Below, one piece after another: positions 25,991 to 35,799 of a stretch of 64,000 bases of DNA. Source of the DNA: Roseovarius aestuarii (GTDB lineage: Bacteria > Pseudomonadota > Alphaproteobacteria > Rhodobacterales > Rhodobacteraceae); the NCBI GenBank assembly GCA_027214255.1, contig JAPWHL010000002.1, positions 62,001 to 126,000 on the forward strand. The letters are read 5' to 3'. Positions within the stretch are counted from its first letter, which is position 1, and each line of letters starts with the position of its first letter. Both the position numbers and the translations under genes were made by a program. The notes beneath the pieces are model-generated. The model had not been told where the DNA came from. It did not search any database and saw nothing but the letters and a program-made list of their open reading frames with translations.

Positions 25991-26881
25991 TTATCCACGG
26001 CCTTTCAGCATATTGAAGGCGTTGCCGAATGCCTCCATTGCGTTGGCAGGCAAGACAATCGTGCTGGATCCTTCGCTGGCCCCCAACGCGGTCAGTGCTT
26101 CGACCTGTTTCAAAGCCACCTGATATTGCGCTGCTTCAAGCCCGTGTTCGGAAATCGCTTGTGCAACAACGGATGTGGCATAGGCCTCGGCGTCGGCCTG
26201 AATGCGGCGTGCCTTGGCAATCTGTTCGGCCGAATACAGCTGAGCATCGGCGTTAAGCTCGACCGCGCGCTTTTGGCCTTCGGCTTCGGTCACACTGGCC
26301 CGGCGGGCGCGCTCGGCGTTCAACTGTTGCAACATGGCGTCTCGGGTCGCTTGATCCAGATTGACATCCAGAATCTCGGCGCGGGTCACTTCGATGCCCC
26401 AATCATCAACCGCATCTTCAACGGTTGCCTTGATTGTATCGATCAATTGCGCTCGGTTTGACTGGACGTCGTCCAGATCCATTTTGCCCATTTCAGCACG
26501 CACAATACCGGCAACGGTTGTGGCAATGGCGCCATCGACATCGCGGATACGGTATACGGTCTTTTCAGGCTGCACGATCCGGTAAAACACCGAGCTGTCA
26601 ACCTGCACCAAAACGTTGTCCTTGGTGATCGCGTCCTGGCTGGCTGTGGGCAGTTGGCGTTCCAGAATGGAAATCTTGTGTGCGATTTTGTCCAGAAACG
26701 GCACGATAATGTTGATTCCGGGGCCAAGCACCGAATGCAGGCGGCCGAAGCGTTCGACAACGTGCTGCTCGGACTGGGGGACAATCTTGACCCCCTTCAG
26801 AATGACCAGAACGACCATCACAAAAAGCAAAATGTATAATAAATTGGCGGACAACAGGTCCAGAATTAGGTCTTCGCTCAT
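25991..26881 (-). CDS. SPFH/band-7 (stomatin-like, QmcA-type) membrane protein
   Basis: SPFH proteins form large oligomeric cages on membranes and often modulate FtsH-type proteases. The 296-residue product starts at 26881, with GGAG 6 nt upstream; reading further upstream runs into the tgt gene. An N-terminal membrane segment (NLLYILLFVMVVLVILKGV, residues about 12-30) precedes the band-7 domain (QHVVERFGRLHSVLGPGINIIVPF onward). A long helical region rich in Ala and Glu (about 180-270) follows. It forms a two-gene unit with the nfeD-like gene and diverges from tgt across a 106-bp gap. Confidence 0.9.
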   Translation of the reverse strand: MSEDLILDLLSANLLYILLFVMVVLVILKGVKIVPQSEQHVVERFGRLHSVLGPGINIIVPFLDKIAHKISILERQLPTASQDAITKDNVLVQVDSSVFYRIVQPEKTVYRIRDVDGAIATTVAGIVRAEMGKMDLDDVQSNRAQLIDTIKATVEDAVDDWGIEVTRAEILDVNLDQATRDAMLQQLNAERARRASVTEAEGQKRAVELNADAQLYSAEQIAKARRIQADAEAYATSVVAQAISEHGLEAAQYQVALKQVEALTALGASEGSSTIVLPANAMEAFGNAFNMLKGRG

Positions 26882-26987
26882 GGTTTTCTCCAAGAATGCA
26901 ATGCGTGCGGATTGTCGTTGTGTGCGGCGGGTTTTGCAAGTCGCATAAAACCCATCTAAGCAGGCGCGGCAAACGAGGGGCGATGAC

Positions 26988-28118
26988 ATGGCGCAGACAT
27001 TCGAATTCGACATCACAGCACATGAGGGCACGGCGCGCACCGGCGTGATCAGTACGCCGCGCGGCGATATCCAAACCCCGGCCTTTATGCCCGTGGGGAC
27101 GGCTGCCACGGTCAAGGCCATGCTACCCGAAAGCGTTGCGGCTACGGGGGCTGATATCCTGCTGGGCAATACCTATCATTTGATGCTGCGCCCCGGTGCG
27201 GAACGCGTGGCGCGTTTGGGCGGATTGCACAAATTCATGAATTGGCAGGGGCCCATCCTGACCGACAGTGGCGGTTTTCAGGTGATGAGCCTTGCGGACC
27301 TGCGCAAGCTGACCGAGGACGGCGTAACCTTCAAAAGCCACATTGATGGATCGCGCCATACATTGACCCCCGAAACCTCGATGGAAATTCAGCGTCTGTT
27401 GGGCAGTGATATCGTGATGTGCTTTGATGAATGCCCGGCGCTGCCTGCGGAACGTTCGCGAATTGCCTCTAGCATGGAACTATCCATGCGGTGGGCCGCG
27501 CGCTCGAAAGCGGCGTTTGGGGATCGTCCGGGACATGCATTGTTTGGGATTCAACAGGGCGGATTGGAGCAGGATTTGCGTGCCGCCAGTGCCGAGGCCC
27601 TGCAAGAAATCGGTTTTGACGGGTATGCCATTGGCGGGCTGGCAGTGGGCGAGGGCCAAGAGGCCATGTTCGACTGCCTTGATTATGCGCCCGGGCAGCT
27701 GCCGTGGGACAAGCCGCGCTATTTGATGGGGGTCGGCAAGCCCGACGATATTGTGGGCGCGGTGGCGCGTGGAATTGACATGATGGATTGCGTGCTGCCG
27801 TCGCGCTCGGGGCGTACCGGGCAGGCGTGGACGCCGCGCGGTCAGGTCAACATTAAGAACGCACGCCACGCCGATGACCCGCGCCCCTTGGATGAAAACT
27901 GTAGCTGCCCGGCCTGCCGCAGTTATAGCCGAGCTTATTTACATCACGTGTTCCGCAGTCAGGAGATGATCAGCGGCATGTTGTTGACCTGGCATAACCT
28001 GCATTACTATCAGCAGTTAATGGCGGGCATGCGCAGCGCCATCGCCGCCGGACAGTTTGCCGCGTGGCAGGCTGAATTCCACGCAACCCGCGCCGAAGGC
28101 GATATTGAACCGCTTTGA
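26988..28118 (+). CDS. tgt: tRNA-guanine transglycosylase
   Basis: Tgt exchanges guanine 34 of certain tRNAs for the queuosine precursor preQ1. The 376-residue protein has the family length. It shows the substrate-binding [13 protein letters not shown] motif with the catalytic-region Asp, the nucleophile Asp in [20 protein letters not shown], and the zinc site [16 protein letters not shown] near residues 305-320. GAGGGG precedes the ATG. No queA or other queuosine genes are nearby, so it appears to be transcribed alone, divergently from the band-7 gene. Confidence 0.96.
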   Translation: MAQTFEFDITAHEGTARTGVISTPRGDIQTPAFMPVGTAATVKAMLPESVAATGADILLGNTYHLMLRPGAERVARLGGLHKFMNWQGPILTDSGGFQVMSLADLRKLTEDGVTFKSHIDGSRHTLTPETSMEIQRLLGSDIVMCFDECPALPAERSRIASSMELSMRWAARSKAAFGDRPGHALFGIQQGGLEQDLRAASAEALQEIGFDGYAIGGLAVGEGQEAMFDCLDYAPGQLPWDKPRYLMGVGKPDDIVGAVARGIDMMDCVLPSRSGRTGQAWTPRGQVNIKNARHADDPRPLDENCSCPACRSYSRAYLHHVFRSQEMISGMLLTWHNLHYYQQLMAGMRSAIAAGQFAAWQAEFHATRAEGDIEPL

Positions 28119-28199
28119 TGCTCTGTCACACAATTGTCGGACAAAACACTGTAACCCTCAAATCCCATTCAATCAAAACTCTCAATAGGACACTGAACT

Positions 28200-28604
28200 A
28201 TGAAAACATCCCTCACGATTGCGGTCGCTGCCGCGTTAATGACGCTGACAACCGCAGCGCAGGCCGAAACCAAATTCTTGGCCTACTCCCTTTCCCAGAA
28301 ACGCGCCGAGATCAAAGGCGCCTTTTATGTCGGCGGGTATACAACAGGTGATGTACAGCGCTTTGTTGCACAGGATTGCAATGGCAAGATCGGCCAGATG
28401 AAACTGCTGGGCAAGCCGCGCAAAAAACGTGGGCAGGAAATTCAGAAATTCGCGATTGCCTGCCCGGGCGGTCCCAACCCGCGTTATCCTGGCGCGATGA
28501 GCATCGAGATCGAGCAGATGGCAGATGGCAAACATCTGGCTGAAATGACGGGAAGCGACGGCATGGGCAACATGGTCTACAACAAAGAATTCCGCAAACC
28601 TTAA
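28200..28604 (+). CDS. small secreted protein of unknown function
   Basis: The 134-residue product begins with a clear signal peptide (MKTSLTIAVAAALMTLTTAAQA, cleavage after residue 22). The mature part of about 112 residues has two cysteines (QDCNGK and IACPGG) that could form a disulfide, a basic patch (GKPRKKRGQE) and a C-terminal MVYNKEFRKP. I do not recognise a family. It stands alone 81 bp after tgt and has no clear terminator. Reading frame quality and codon use match the neighbours, so the gene is probably real. Confidence 0.7.
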   Translation: MKTSLTIAVAAALMTLTTAAQAETKFLAYSLSQKRAEIKGAFYVGGYTTGDVQRFVAQDCNGKIGQMKLLGKPRKKRGQEIQKFAIACPGGPNPRYPGAMSIEIEQMADGKHLAEMTGSDGMGNMVYNKEFRKP

Positions 28605-28720
28605 GCGCATCCAGGATACCTCGGTTTTCAAGCCCGGAGTTTGACCAATTTCCGGGCGTGAAGTGCAAAAGGTCTGGATATCCTTACTACCGCCTGCGCC
28701 AATCCTTGGCGTAGGTTGAT

Positions 28721-28735
28721 CCCAGATCATCTGGG
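28721..28735. promoter_or_regulatory. 15-bp palindrome CCCAGAT-C-ATCTGGG
   Basis: Seven-bp perfect arms around one central base end 5 bp before the AAGGA ribosome site of the small ORF at 28748. It could be a dimeric-repressor operator. As RNA, the 1-nt centre makes a tight hairpin unlikely, which favours a DNA-binding role. Confidence 0.45.
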
Positions 28736-28747
28736 AAGGAATAGATC

Positions 28748-28816
28748 ATGTATTTCGCAATTTTCATGCAAGGCTGGTTTTTCATGGCACTGTTGGCGGC
28801 ACTTGCCTTGGCGTGA
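28748..28816 (+). CDS. 22-residue hydrophobic small ORF
   Basis: The ATG at 28748 is preceded by GGGAAGGA with 7-nt spacing, one of the best ribosome sites in the window. It opens a 22-codon frame ending at TGA 28816. The peptide begins MYFAIFMQGWFFMALLAALA and is almost entirely hydrophobic, as expected for a single-span membrane peptide. It is too short for family recognition. A palindrome lies just upstream. It may be a true small membrane protein or a leader peptide; no attenuator hairpin pair is evident downstream. Confidence 0.5.
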   Translation: MYFAIFMQGWFFMALLAALALA

Positions 28817-28909
28817 TCGACCTACGTGTTCACAGGTGGATTACCTTGAACTTCTCATAAATCCGGCTTGCTCCTGCCCCACTCAAACGTCATTGTGCGT
28901 AACAAGTGG

Positions 28910-28933
28910 TTGAAACGGGGCCTCAGGCGCCCC
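28910..28933 (+). promoter_or_regulatory. possible sigma-32-type heat-shock promoter of lon
   Basis: TTGAAA at 28910-28915 and CCCC at 28930-28933 (in CCCCAGTTT), 14 bp apart, resemble the alphaproteobacterial RpoH pattern CTTGAA-N-CCCCAT imperfectly. The position, about 110 bp before lon, and the known heat induction of lon support it. The match is partial. Confidence 0.35.
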
Positions 28934-29044
28934 AGTTTACATCTTCGAAACGGAGAGGACCGGAGGCTGCCGATTATCGGGGCCAGTGTCCTCTTGCCAA
29001 TAAAACGGTGCAGCAGTGATCTGCGCCGAATATAAGGAAAGAGC

Positions 29045-31456
29045 ATGCAAGAGCCCCTCAATTCCTCGTACCCCGTGTTGCCTTTGCGCGATATCGTGGT
29101 GTTCCCGCATATGATTGTTCCACTGTTCGTAGGGCGCGAAAAATCAGTGCGCGCGTTGGAAGAAGTGATGGCCGATGACAAGCAGATTCTGCTGTCCAGC
29201 CAGATTGATCCCAGCGTTGATGACCCGGACACAACCGGCATCTACAAGGCTGGCGTGCTGGCCAATGTGCTGCAATTGCTGAAACTGCCCGATGGCACAG
29301 TCAAGGTGTTGGTCGAAGGCGTCGCGCGTGTCCGCATTACTGAATATCTGGACAACGCCGACTTTTTTGAAGCACGTGCCGAATATCTGACTGAAATGCC
29401 GGGCGACGCAGTGACCATCGAGGCGCTTTTGCGTAGCGTTGGCAATGAGTTCGAGCGTTATGCGAAAGTCAAAAAGAACATCCCGGAAGAGGCTCTGACG
29501 GCTGTCTCCGACACCGAAGAACCCGCCCGTCTGGCCGATCTGGTCGCGGGACATCTGGGGATCGAAGTCGAGCAGAAACAGGAGCTTCTGGAAACACTTT
29601 CCGTGTCCGAGCGACTGGAAAAGGTTTATGGCCTGATGCAGGGCGAAATGTCCGTTCTTCAGGTCGAGAAAAAGATCAAGACTCGCGTCAAAACCCAGAT
29701 GGAGCGCACGCAGCGCGAATATTACCTGAATGAGCAAATGAAGGCTATTCAGAAGGAATTGGGTGACGGCGAAGAGGGCGAGGGCGAAATCGCTGAACTG
29801 GAGGCCCGTATCAGTGCCACCAAGCTAAGCAAGGAAGCCCGTGAAAAGGCCGATGCCGAGCTGAAAAAGCTGAAAAACATGAGCCCGATGAGCGCCGAAG
29901 CAACCGTGGTGCGCAACTATCTGGACTGGATGTTGTCTATCCCTTGGGGCGTGAAATCACGTGTCAAAAAAGACCTGTCACGTGCCGAAGAGATTCTAGA
30001 TAATGACCACTATGGCCTTGAAAAGGTTAAAGAACGCATTGTCGAATATCTGGCGGTCCAGCAGCGCAGCAAAAAGCTGAAGGGGCCTATTATGTGCCTT
30101 GTCGGCCCTCCGGGTGTCGGGAAAACCAGTTTGGGTAAATCCGTGGCCAAGGCCACAGGGCGCGAATTTATTCGCATCAGTCTGGGTGGTGTGCGTGACG
30201 AATCTGAAATTCGCGGGCACCGGCGGACCTATATTGGCTCGATGCCGGGCAAGATCATTCAGGCGTTGAAAAAAGCCAAAACCACCAATCCGCTGATTTT
30301 GCTCGATGAAATCGACAAGATGGGGCAAGATTTCCGTGGCGATCCGGCGTCGGCCATGCTTGAGGTGCTGGATCCGGAACAGAACTCGACCTTTATGGAT
30401 CACTATCTGGAGGTCGAATACGACCTGAGCAACGTGATGTTCCTGACCACGTCGAATTCTTACAACATGCCAGGCCCGTTGATGGACAGGATGGAGATCA
30501 TTCCGCTGGCCGGTTACACCGAGGATGAAAAACGCGAGATTGCCAAGCAGCATTTGCTGGACAAGCAGGTCAAGAACCACGGTTTGAAGAAGGGCGAATT
30601 CGAACTGTCGGACGACGCGCTGGTTGATATGATCCGATATTATACCCGCGAGGCAGGCGTGCGGAATCTTGAACGTGAGATCGCCAAGGTCGCCCGTAAG
30701 GCCGTGACCAAGATCATCAAGAAAGAGGCCGAAGAGATCCGCGTAACATCCGATAATCTCGGTGACTTTCTGGGTGTCAAAAAGCACAAGTACGGCTTGG
30801 CCGAGGAAAAGGATCAGGTCGGTGTTGTCACCGGGTTGGCCTATACATCGGTCGGTGGAGAGCTTTTGAACATCGAGGCGCTGCGCCTGCCGGGCAAAGG
30901 CCGGATGAAGACCACGGGCAAGCTGGGCGACGTGATGAAGGAATCCATTGACGCGGCCAACAGCTATGTGCGCTCGGTCGCGCCAAAGATTGGCATCAAG
31001 CCACCGCGTCTGGAAAAGTGGGACATCCACGTGCACGTTCCAGAAGGGGCAACCCCCAAAGATGGACCGTCTGCCGGTCTGGCAATGGTCACGTCGATTG
31101 TGTCGGTTCTGACCGGAATTCCGGTACGCAAGGACATCGCCATGACTGGCGAAGTTACGCTGCGGGGTAACGCGCTTCCGATTGGTGGTTTGAAAGAAAA
31201 ATTGCTGGCGGCCCTGCGCGGCGGGATCAAGACAGTCCTCATTCCCCAAGAGAATGAAAAGGATCTGGTCGAAATTCCGGACAACGTTAAGGAAGGGTTG
31301 AAAATCATCCCGGTGACACATGTCAGCGAAGTGTTGAAACTAGCCCTGACCGAAACACCCGAGCCAGTCGAATGGGATGAGGCCGCAGAAGAAGCTGCTG
31401 CTGCCGAGGCCGCGTTGAAATCGGATGCGTCCGGCGCAGGTGCCGTCGCCCACTAA
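29045..31456 (+). CDS. lon: ATP-dependent Lon protease
   Basis: Lon is the cytosolic AAA+ serine protease that degrades misfolded and regulatory proteins. The 803-residue protein is complete: an N-terminal substrate-binding domain ([23 protein letters not shown]), an AAA module with Walker A GPPGVGKT near residue 353, and a protease domain with the Ser676-Lys719 dyad in [10 protein letters not shown] and [10 protein letters not shown]. The C-terminal tail is Ala/Glu rich ([12 protein letters not shown]). It is monocistronic with a terminator 20 bp after the stop, and has a possible heat-shock promoter upstream. Confidence 0.98.
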   Translation: MQEPLNSSYPVLPLRDIVVFPHMIVPLFVGREKSVRALEEVMADDKQILLSSQIDPSVDDPDTTGIYKAGVLANVLQLLKLPDGTVKVLVEGVARVRITEYLDNADFFEARAEYLTEMPGDAVTIEALLRSVGNEFERYAKVKKNIPEEALTAVSDTEEPARLADLVAGHLGIEVEQKQELLETLSVSERLEKVYGLMQGEMSVLQVEKKIKTRVKTQMERTQREYYLNEQMKAIQKELGDGEEGEGEIAELEARISATKLSKEAREKADAELKKLKNMSPMSAEATVVRNYLDWMLSIPWGVKSRVKKDLSRAEEILDNDHYGLEKVKERIVEYLAVQQRSKKLKGPIMCLVGPPGVGKTSLGKSVAKATGREFIRISLGGVRDESEIRGHRRTYIGSMPGKIIQALKKAKTTNPLILLDEIDKMGQDFRGDPASAMLEVLDPEQNSTFMDHYLEVEYDLSNVMFLTTSNSYNMPGPLMDRMEIIPLAGYTEDEKREIAKQHLLDKQVKNHGLKKGEFELSDDALVDMIRYYTREAGVRNLEREIAKVARKAVTKIIKKEAEEIRVTSDNLGDFLGVKKHKYGLAEEKDQVGVVTGLAYTSVGGELLNIEALRLPGKGRMKTTGKLGDVMKESIDAANSYVRSVAPKIGIKPPRLEKWDIHVHVPEGATPKDGPSAGLAMVTSIVSVLTGIPVRKDIAMTGEVTLRGNALPIGGLKEKLLAALRGGIKTVLIPQENEKDLVEIPDNVKEGLKIIPVTHVSEVLKLALTETPEPVEWDEAAEEAAAAEAALKSDASGAGAVAH

Positions 31457-31475
31457 GCGACGTGTTACAGAATTT

Positions 31476-31509
31476 AAAAAGGGGCGCTGGACATTCAGTG
31501 CCCCTTTTT
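31476..31509 (+). terminator. rho-independent terminator of lon
   Basis: Arms AAAAAGGGGCGCTG (31476-31489) and CAGTGCCCCTTTTT (31496-31509) pair with one G-T wobble around a 6-nt loop. Further T residues follow. The A-rich left side would also work as a T-run for the convergent phosphotransferase gene. Confidence 0.88.
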
Positions 31510-31559
31510 TTATTAAAAAACAGTTGGTTGATTGGAGGTATTAAAGTCCCCTCAAGGTT

Positions 31560-32519
31560 TCAAATCTTAATGGCTGCCAAGTCTGGCAACAAATCCCGGT
31601 ACATTTTTTCCGCACGCTTGATCCGCGACGCAGACAGGCCCGTGTTCTCGACCCGGATCAACGCCTCAAAGGCCAGAAAAAACGGTAGAACCACATCACG
31701 TTCGTGCTTTTGCAACTCAAACGCAGCAGCAAAGGCATCCAGTCCAATTTGGCTAACGCCGTAGGACAACGATCCGGGAAACTCGACCCTCCGGCGTCCC
31801 ATATGCATCAAAAAACGGGCCATATCCTTGCACAGGGGCATGGTGCGTGATCCGCCCGTATCAATGCCGGTCAAGCGCGTGCCGTTCACGATCAGGTTGT
31901 TGGGGTGAAAATCCCCGTGGGTGATCCCAACGCGCCAGTTTTCAGGCTCGATTGCATGTGACAGGCGGTTCATTTGATCAAGTATATCAACTTCATATGC
32001 GCGCAAGTGGGGAAATGGTTGCTGAGACGATGCCTTGGCTGCGCGCTTGATCCAGCCGGCAGGATTGGACAGGCGCCAACCTTCTGTCATGGCGGTGGCT
32101 TTGCGCAGCCACGCTGCGGCTGTGCCAAGGTAGGGCGCACGCGCTGCTGTATCTATCGACCAAAAATGTTGAAGCATTGGTGTGCCCGCCACATATTCCT
32201 GAACGATCAGCCCTAGATCGGGATTGGCATAAATTGGTTCGGCGGTGCGAAAGTCGCCCTCGGCCATATAGGGCCACAGGCGCAACATTTCCTCCCACTC
32301 GCGATTAGAAGTGCCGTCTTGATCGTTGAAATCAAGCCGAAAAATAACATTTCGACCGTTCATCACACCAGTCATGATCGCCCGCTTGCCGGGTACGTGT
32401 CGGATCAAATCCCCCAGTTCAGCAGAGGCCATCGCGTGGTCTGCCTCTTTTAACTTGTAAAAACTGGACGTTACGTACTGCATTGCATCCAGATCAGAAA
32501 GGGGCGGTGTGTCTTGCAT
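31560..32519 (-). CDS. aminoglycoside phosphotransferase (APH)-family kinase-like protein
   Basis: APH-family proteins phosphorylate small molecules such as choline, homoserine, sugars or antibiotics. The 319-residue product has the catalytic loop GITHGDFHPNNLIV near residue 208, with the Asp and Asn of the kinase fold, and the metal-binding segment LTGIDTGGS in place of IDWE or DFG. The N-terminal half has a possible nucleotide-binding RAIMTGVMNGRNVIFRLDF. The ATG at 32519 gives the standard length but has no clear ribosome site; longer versions would overlap xseB. The substrate cannot be told from sequence. Confidence 0.8.
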   Translation of the reverse strand: MQDTPPLSDLDAMQYVTSSFYKLKEADHAMASAELGDLIRHVPGKRAIMTGVMNGRNVIFRLDFNDQDGTSNREWEEMLRLWPYMAEGDFRTAEPIYANPDLGLIVQEYVAGTPMLQHFWSIDTAARAPYLGTAAAWLRKATAMTEGWRLSNPAGWIKRAAKASSQQPFPHLRAYEVDILDQMNRLSHAIEPENWRVGITHGDFHPNNLIVNGTRLTGIDTGGSRTMPLCKDMARFLMHMGRRRVEFPGSLSYGVSQIGLDAFAAAFELQKHERDVVLPFFLAFEALIRVENTGLSASRIKRAEKMYRDLLPDLAAIKI

Positions 32520-32622
32520 GGCGGCACTGAACCGCAGGTGCCGCGCCGCGTCAACCGAATTGAACCCGGTGCAGGCTACGTCTATGCTGCGGGCAAACAT
32601 GGGCAACCAAGGATCCCCGGAC

Positions 32623-32865
32623 ATGACCGACACACCCGTTAGCAAAATGACGTTTGAGCAAGCGATGGCCGAATTGGAACAGGTTGTCGGCCGTCTGGAA
32701 CGCGGAGACGTGGCGTTGGATGAATCCATCACGTTGTACGAGCGGGGCGCAGCATTGAAAAAACGCTGTGAAGCCAAGCTGAAAGACGCAGAAGAAAAGG
32801 TTGCTGCGATCACGTTGGACGGAGACGGTCAACCAAAGGGCACAACCCCTGTTGAGGGGCTTTGA
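32623..32865 (+). CDS. xseB: exodeoxyribonuclease VII small subunit
   Basis: XseB combines with XseA to degrade single-stranded DNA. The 80-residue protein has the complete family signature: FEQAMAELEQVVGRLERGDVALDESITLYERGAALKKRCEAKLKDAEEKV. The start at 32623 has AAGGA 9 nt upstream; longer in-frame starts exist, but add residues unlike XseB. It is followed after 6 nt by ispA, the standard alphaproteobacterial order xseB-ispA-dxs, with xseA elsewhere. Confidence 0.94.
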   Translation: MTDTPVSKMTFEQAMAELEQVVGRLERGDVALDESITLYERGAALKKRCEAKLKDAEEKVAAITLDGDGQPKGTTPVEGL

Positions 32866-32871
32866 ACCCGC

Positions 32872-33735
32872 GTGCAGGATAGATTGAATCAGGCGCAATC
32901 GCTTGTCGCCAACCATCTGGACCGGTTTTTAGAGCCATTTGGAACCGGTGATGTGGCGCTGGCTATGCGTTATGCCACTGCCGGTGGTAAAAGGTTGCGT
33001 GCGTTTTTGGTGTTGGAATCGGCGCAGTTACACGGGATTTCTGATGCCCGCGCGCTGTTTCCCGCTGCGGCAATCGAAGCAATGCACGCATATAGCTTGG
33101 TGCATGATGATCTGCCCTGCATGGACGACGACGACGCGCGCCGTGGCCAGCCAACTGTACATATCAAATGGGATGAGATGACGGCAGTTCTTACCGGAGA
33201 TGCCTTGCAGGCCTTGGCGTTTGAACTGGTCAGTCATCCGGATGTGGGGCCGGCGGATGTACGCGCGGATCTGTCGCTTAGCCTTGCGCGCGCTGCGGGT
33301 GGGCAGGGCATGGTGATGGGTCAGTCCCTTGATATGATAGCAGAAAAATCGGACACACCGCTTACCTTGGATCAAATCACGGCATTGCAAGCCGCCAAGA
33401 CCGGCGCGCTTTTTGAATGGTCCGCGACGGCTGGTGCGCGAATGGCTGGCGATGACGCTACGCCGCTGGCATGTTACGCGGCTGCACTGGGGATTGCCTT
33501 TCAAATTCGTGATGACCTGATTGACGCCACCGGAGACGCCGACAAGGCGGGCAAGGCGGTGGGCAAAGACGCCGCAGCGGGCAAAGCGACCTTTGTATCC
33601 CTTCTGGGAATTGACGGTGCGACCCGGCGCGCCGCAGCCTTGGTTGACGAGGCTGTCGAGGCGCTATCTATATACGGCGAACAGGGGGAAACCCTACGCG
33701 ACATTGCGCGTTTTACAATAACGCGTCAGACCTGA
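32872..33735 (+). CDS. ispA: farnesyl/geranyl diphosphate synthase
   Basis: IspA condenses DMAPP and IPP into geranyl and farnesyl diphosphate for quinones, cell-wall lipids and carotenoids. The 287-residue product starts at GTG 32872, 6 nt after the xseB stop. The first Asp-rich motif reads DDLPCMDDDD near residue 80 and the second QIRDDLIDATGD near residue 215; GGKRLR binds diphosphate. The residues before the first motif are those of short-chain synthases. dxs follows 27 bp downstream, so precursor and prenyl-chain synthesis are coexpressed. Confidence 0.94.
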   Translation: MQDRLNQAQSLVANHLDRFLEPFGTGDVALAMRYATAGGKRLRAFLVLESAQLHGISDARALFPAAAIEAMHAYSLVHDDLPCMDDDDARRGQPTVHIKWDEMTAVLTGDALQALAFELVSHPDVGPADVRADLSLSLARAAGGQGMVMGQSLDMIAEKSDTPLTLDQITALQAAKTGALFEWSATAGARMAGDDATPLACYAAALGIAFQIRDDLIDATGDADKAGKAVGKDAAAGKATFVSLLGIDGATRRAAALVDEAVEALSIYGEQGETLRDIARFTITRQT

Positions 33736-33762
33736 ACAACCGCCCCGGGGAGGGGCAATGCC

Positions 33763-35691
33763 ATGACCACCGCCGCCGATACGCCGCTTTTGGATAGCGT
33801 CGCCAGCCCTGCCGACATGAAGCGGTTCAGCGATGCCCAATTGACTGAACTGGCGCATGAATTGCGCAGTGAAACCTTACGCGCCGTATCTCAGACAGGC
33901 GGGCATCTGGGCGCGGGTCTGGGTGTCGTGGAACTGACCGTGGCCCTGCATGCGGTATTCGACGCGCCACGTGATAAAATCATCTGGGACGTCAGTCATC
34001 AGTGCTATCCCCACAAAATTCTGACCGGACGGCGCAATCGCATGCCCACGCTGCGTCAAAAGGACGGGCTCAGCGGCTTCACCAAACGCAGTGAATCCCC
34101 CTATGACCCTTTCGGCGCGGCCCATTCCAGCACGTCGATCAGTGCCGCACTTGGCTTTGCCGTGGCGCGGGATCTGGGGGGTATTTGCGACACCGGAATC
34201 GGCGACGCGGTAGCCGTGATCGGCGACGGGGCGATGAGCGCGGGCATGGCCTTTGAAGCTATGAACAACGCGGGTCATCTTAAAAAACGGATGATCGTGA
34301 TCTTGAACGACAATGAAATGTCGATTGATCCGCCCGTTGGCGCGCTGTCGTCCTACCTGTCACGCCTGTACGGCGAGGCTCCGTTTCAGGATCTCAAGGC
34401 CGCCGCCAAGGGGGCGGTGTCTTTGTTGCCCGGCCCGTTTCAGGAAGGCGCACGTCGCGCCAAGGATATGCTGAAAGGCATGGCCGTGGGTGGCACTCTG
34501 TTTGAGGAGCTGGGATTTTCCTATGTCGGCCCTATAGACGGGCATGACATGGACCAGTTGCTGCCGGTCTTGCGCACCGTGCGCCAACGGGCGACGGGGC
34601 CGATGTTGATCCATGTTCTGACCAAGAAGGGCAAGGGATACGCCCCGGCCGAAGCGGCCAGTGATGGTGGCCACGCCACGGCCAAGTTTGATCTGGTCAC
34701 CGGCAAACAGGCCAAGGCGCCCAGCAACGCGCCCAGCTATACGTCGGTCTTTGGGCGCGCTTTGGTAGAACATGCCGCGCAGGACAGCCGGATTTGCGCG
34801 GTCACCGCGGCCATGCCGGGTGGCACGGGGCTTAGCCTGTTCAATGATCGCTATCCCAGCCGCTGTTTCGATGTGGGCATTGCCGAACAGCATGCGGTGA
34901 CATTCTCGGCCGGGTTGGCTGCTGGCGGGATGCGGCCGTTTTGCGCGCTTTATTCTACCTTTTTGCAACGCGGGTATGATCAGGTGGTGCATGACGTCGC
35001 GATCCAACGGCTTCCGGTGCGGTTCGCGATTGATCGTGCCGGACTGGTTGGCGCCGATGGTGCCACCCATGCGGGCAGTTATGATATAGCTTTCCTGTCC
35101 AACCTGCCCGGATTTACCGTGATGGCCGCCGCGGACGAGGCCGAACTGGTGCATATGATCGCGACTGCCGTTGCGCATGACAGCGGACCGATTGCCTTTC
35201 GCTATCCGCGCGGCGAGGGTGAAGGCGTGACCATGCCCGAGCAGGGTGAGATATTGGAGATCGGCAAGGGACGAATAATTCAGAGCGGCGCACGCGTGGC
35301 ACTGCTCAGCTTTGGAACTCGGCTGGGAGAAGTGCGCCGCGCCGCCGAAGCACTGACTGCACGTGGCATTACACCTACGATTGCAGACGCCCGATTTGCA
35401 AAGCCGCTGGATCGGGATTTAATCTTGCAACTGGCTGCTGATCACGAGGCATTGATCACTATCGAAGAAGGCGCTGTCGGTGGTTTCGGAAGCCATGTTT
35501 CACAGCTATTGGCGGAAGAGGGCGTGTTTGATGACGGGTTGAAATTCCGATCAATGGTGCTGCCGGACATCTTTATTGATCAGGCCAGCCCCGAAGACAT
35601 GTACCAAGCCGCCGGTCTGGACGCAGCCCGGATCGAGGCAAAAGTTCTGGACGTTTTGGGTGTTGCCCAAATTACGGGTAAACGCGCCTGA
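33763..35691 (+). CDS. dxs: 1-deoxy-D-xylulose-5-phosphate synthase
   Basis: Dxs condenses pyruvate and glyceraldehyde 3-phosphate, using thiamine diphosphate, in the first step of the MEP isoprenoid pathway. The 642-residue protein is full length. It contains the substrate-binding histidines in [13 protein letters not shown] and [11 protein letters not shown], the ThDP/Mg motif [18 protein letters not shown], and the catalytic Glu in [28 protein letters not shown] precedes the ATG. It is last in xseB-ispA-dxs. A perfect DnaA-box 9-mer lies 19 bp after its stop. Confidence 0.97.
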   Translation: MTTAADTPLLDSVASPADMKRFSDAQLTELAHELRSETLRAVSQTGGHLGAGLGVVELTVALHAVFDAPRDKIIWDVSHQCYPHKILTGRRNRMPTLRQKDGLSGFTKRSESPYDPFGAAHSSTSISAALGFAVARDLGGICDTGIGDAVAVIGDGAMSAGMAFEAMNNAGHLKKRMIVILNDNEMSIDPPVGALSSYLSRLYGEAPFQDLKAAAKGAVSLLPGPFQEGARRAKDMLKGMAVGGTLFEELGFSYVGPIDGHDMDQLLPVLRTVRQRATGPMLIHVLTKKGKGYAPAEAASDGGHATAKFDLVTGKQAKAPSNAPSYTSVFGRALVEHAAQDSRICAVTAAMPGGTGLSLFNDRYPSRCFDVGIAEQHAVTFSAGLAAGGMRPFCALYSTFLQRGYDQVVHDVAIQRLPVRFAIDRAGLVGADGATHAGSYDIAFLSNLPGFTVMAAADEAELVHMIATAVAHDSGPIAFRYPRGEGEGVTMPEQGEILEIGKGRIIQSGARVALLSFGTRLGEVRRAAEALTARGITPTIADARFAKPLDRDLILQLAADHEALITIEEGAVGGFGSHVSQLLAEEGVFDDGLKFRSMVLPDIFIDQASPEDMYQAAGLDAARIEAKVLDVLGVAQITGKRA

Positions 35692-35709
35692 TTATTGAGT
35701 TTTGTAAAG

Positions 35710-35718
35710 TTATCCACA
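35710..35718 (+). promoter_or_regulatory. consensus DnaA-box 9-mer after dxs
   Basis: TTATCCACA matches the strong DnaA-box consensus exactly; TTAACCCACA follows 4 bp later as a weaker partner. It lies in the 108-bp gap between dxs and the sugar dehydrogenase gene. There is no origin-type AT-rich unwinding region, so it may be a titration site or chance. Confidence 0.4.
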
Positions 35719-35799
35719 GATTAACCCACAGTCTGGCGGTCGAATATCGCATTTCTGCATGGCAATGGCCGTGCGGATGAAACGTGCTATATTCAACTC

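Larger units (their letters stand above)
28605..29044 (+). other. lon upstream region with small ORF and regulatory signals
   Basis: These 440 bp hold no large gene. They contain a 15-bp palindrome, a 22-codon ORF with a strong ribosome site, and a possible heat-shock promoter, each listed separately. The remainder shows no further structure I can support. Confidence 0.5.

Noticed and set aside
25990..25998. DnaA-box-like TTATCCACG at the band-7/nfeD junction
   Set aside because: One mismatch from consensus and located on the stop codon of a coding gene, so chance is likely.
29996..31321. 441-codon minus-strand frame inside lon
   Set aside because: Lon is complete on the plus strand with both catalytic residues; the antisense frame is a by-product of GC-rich codon use.
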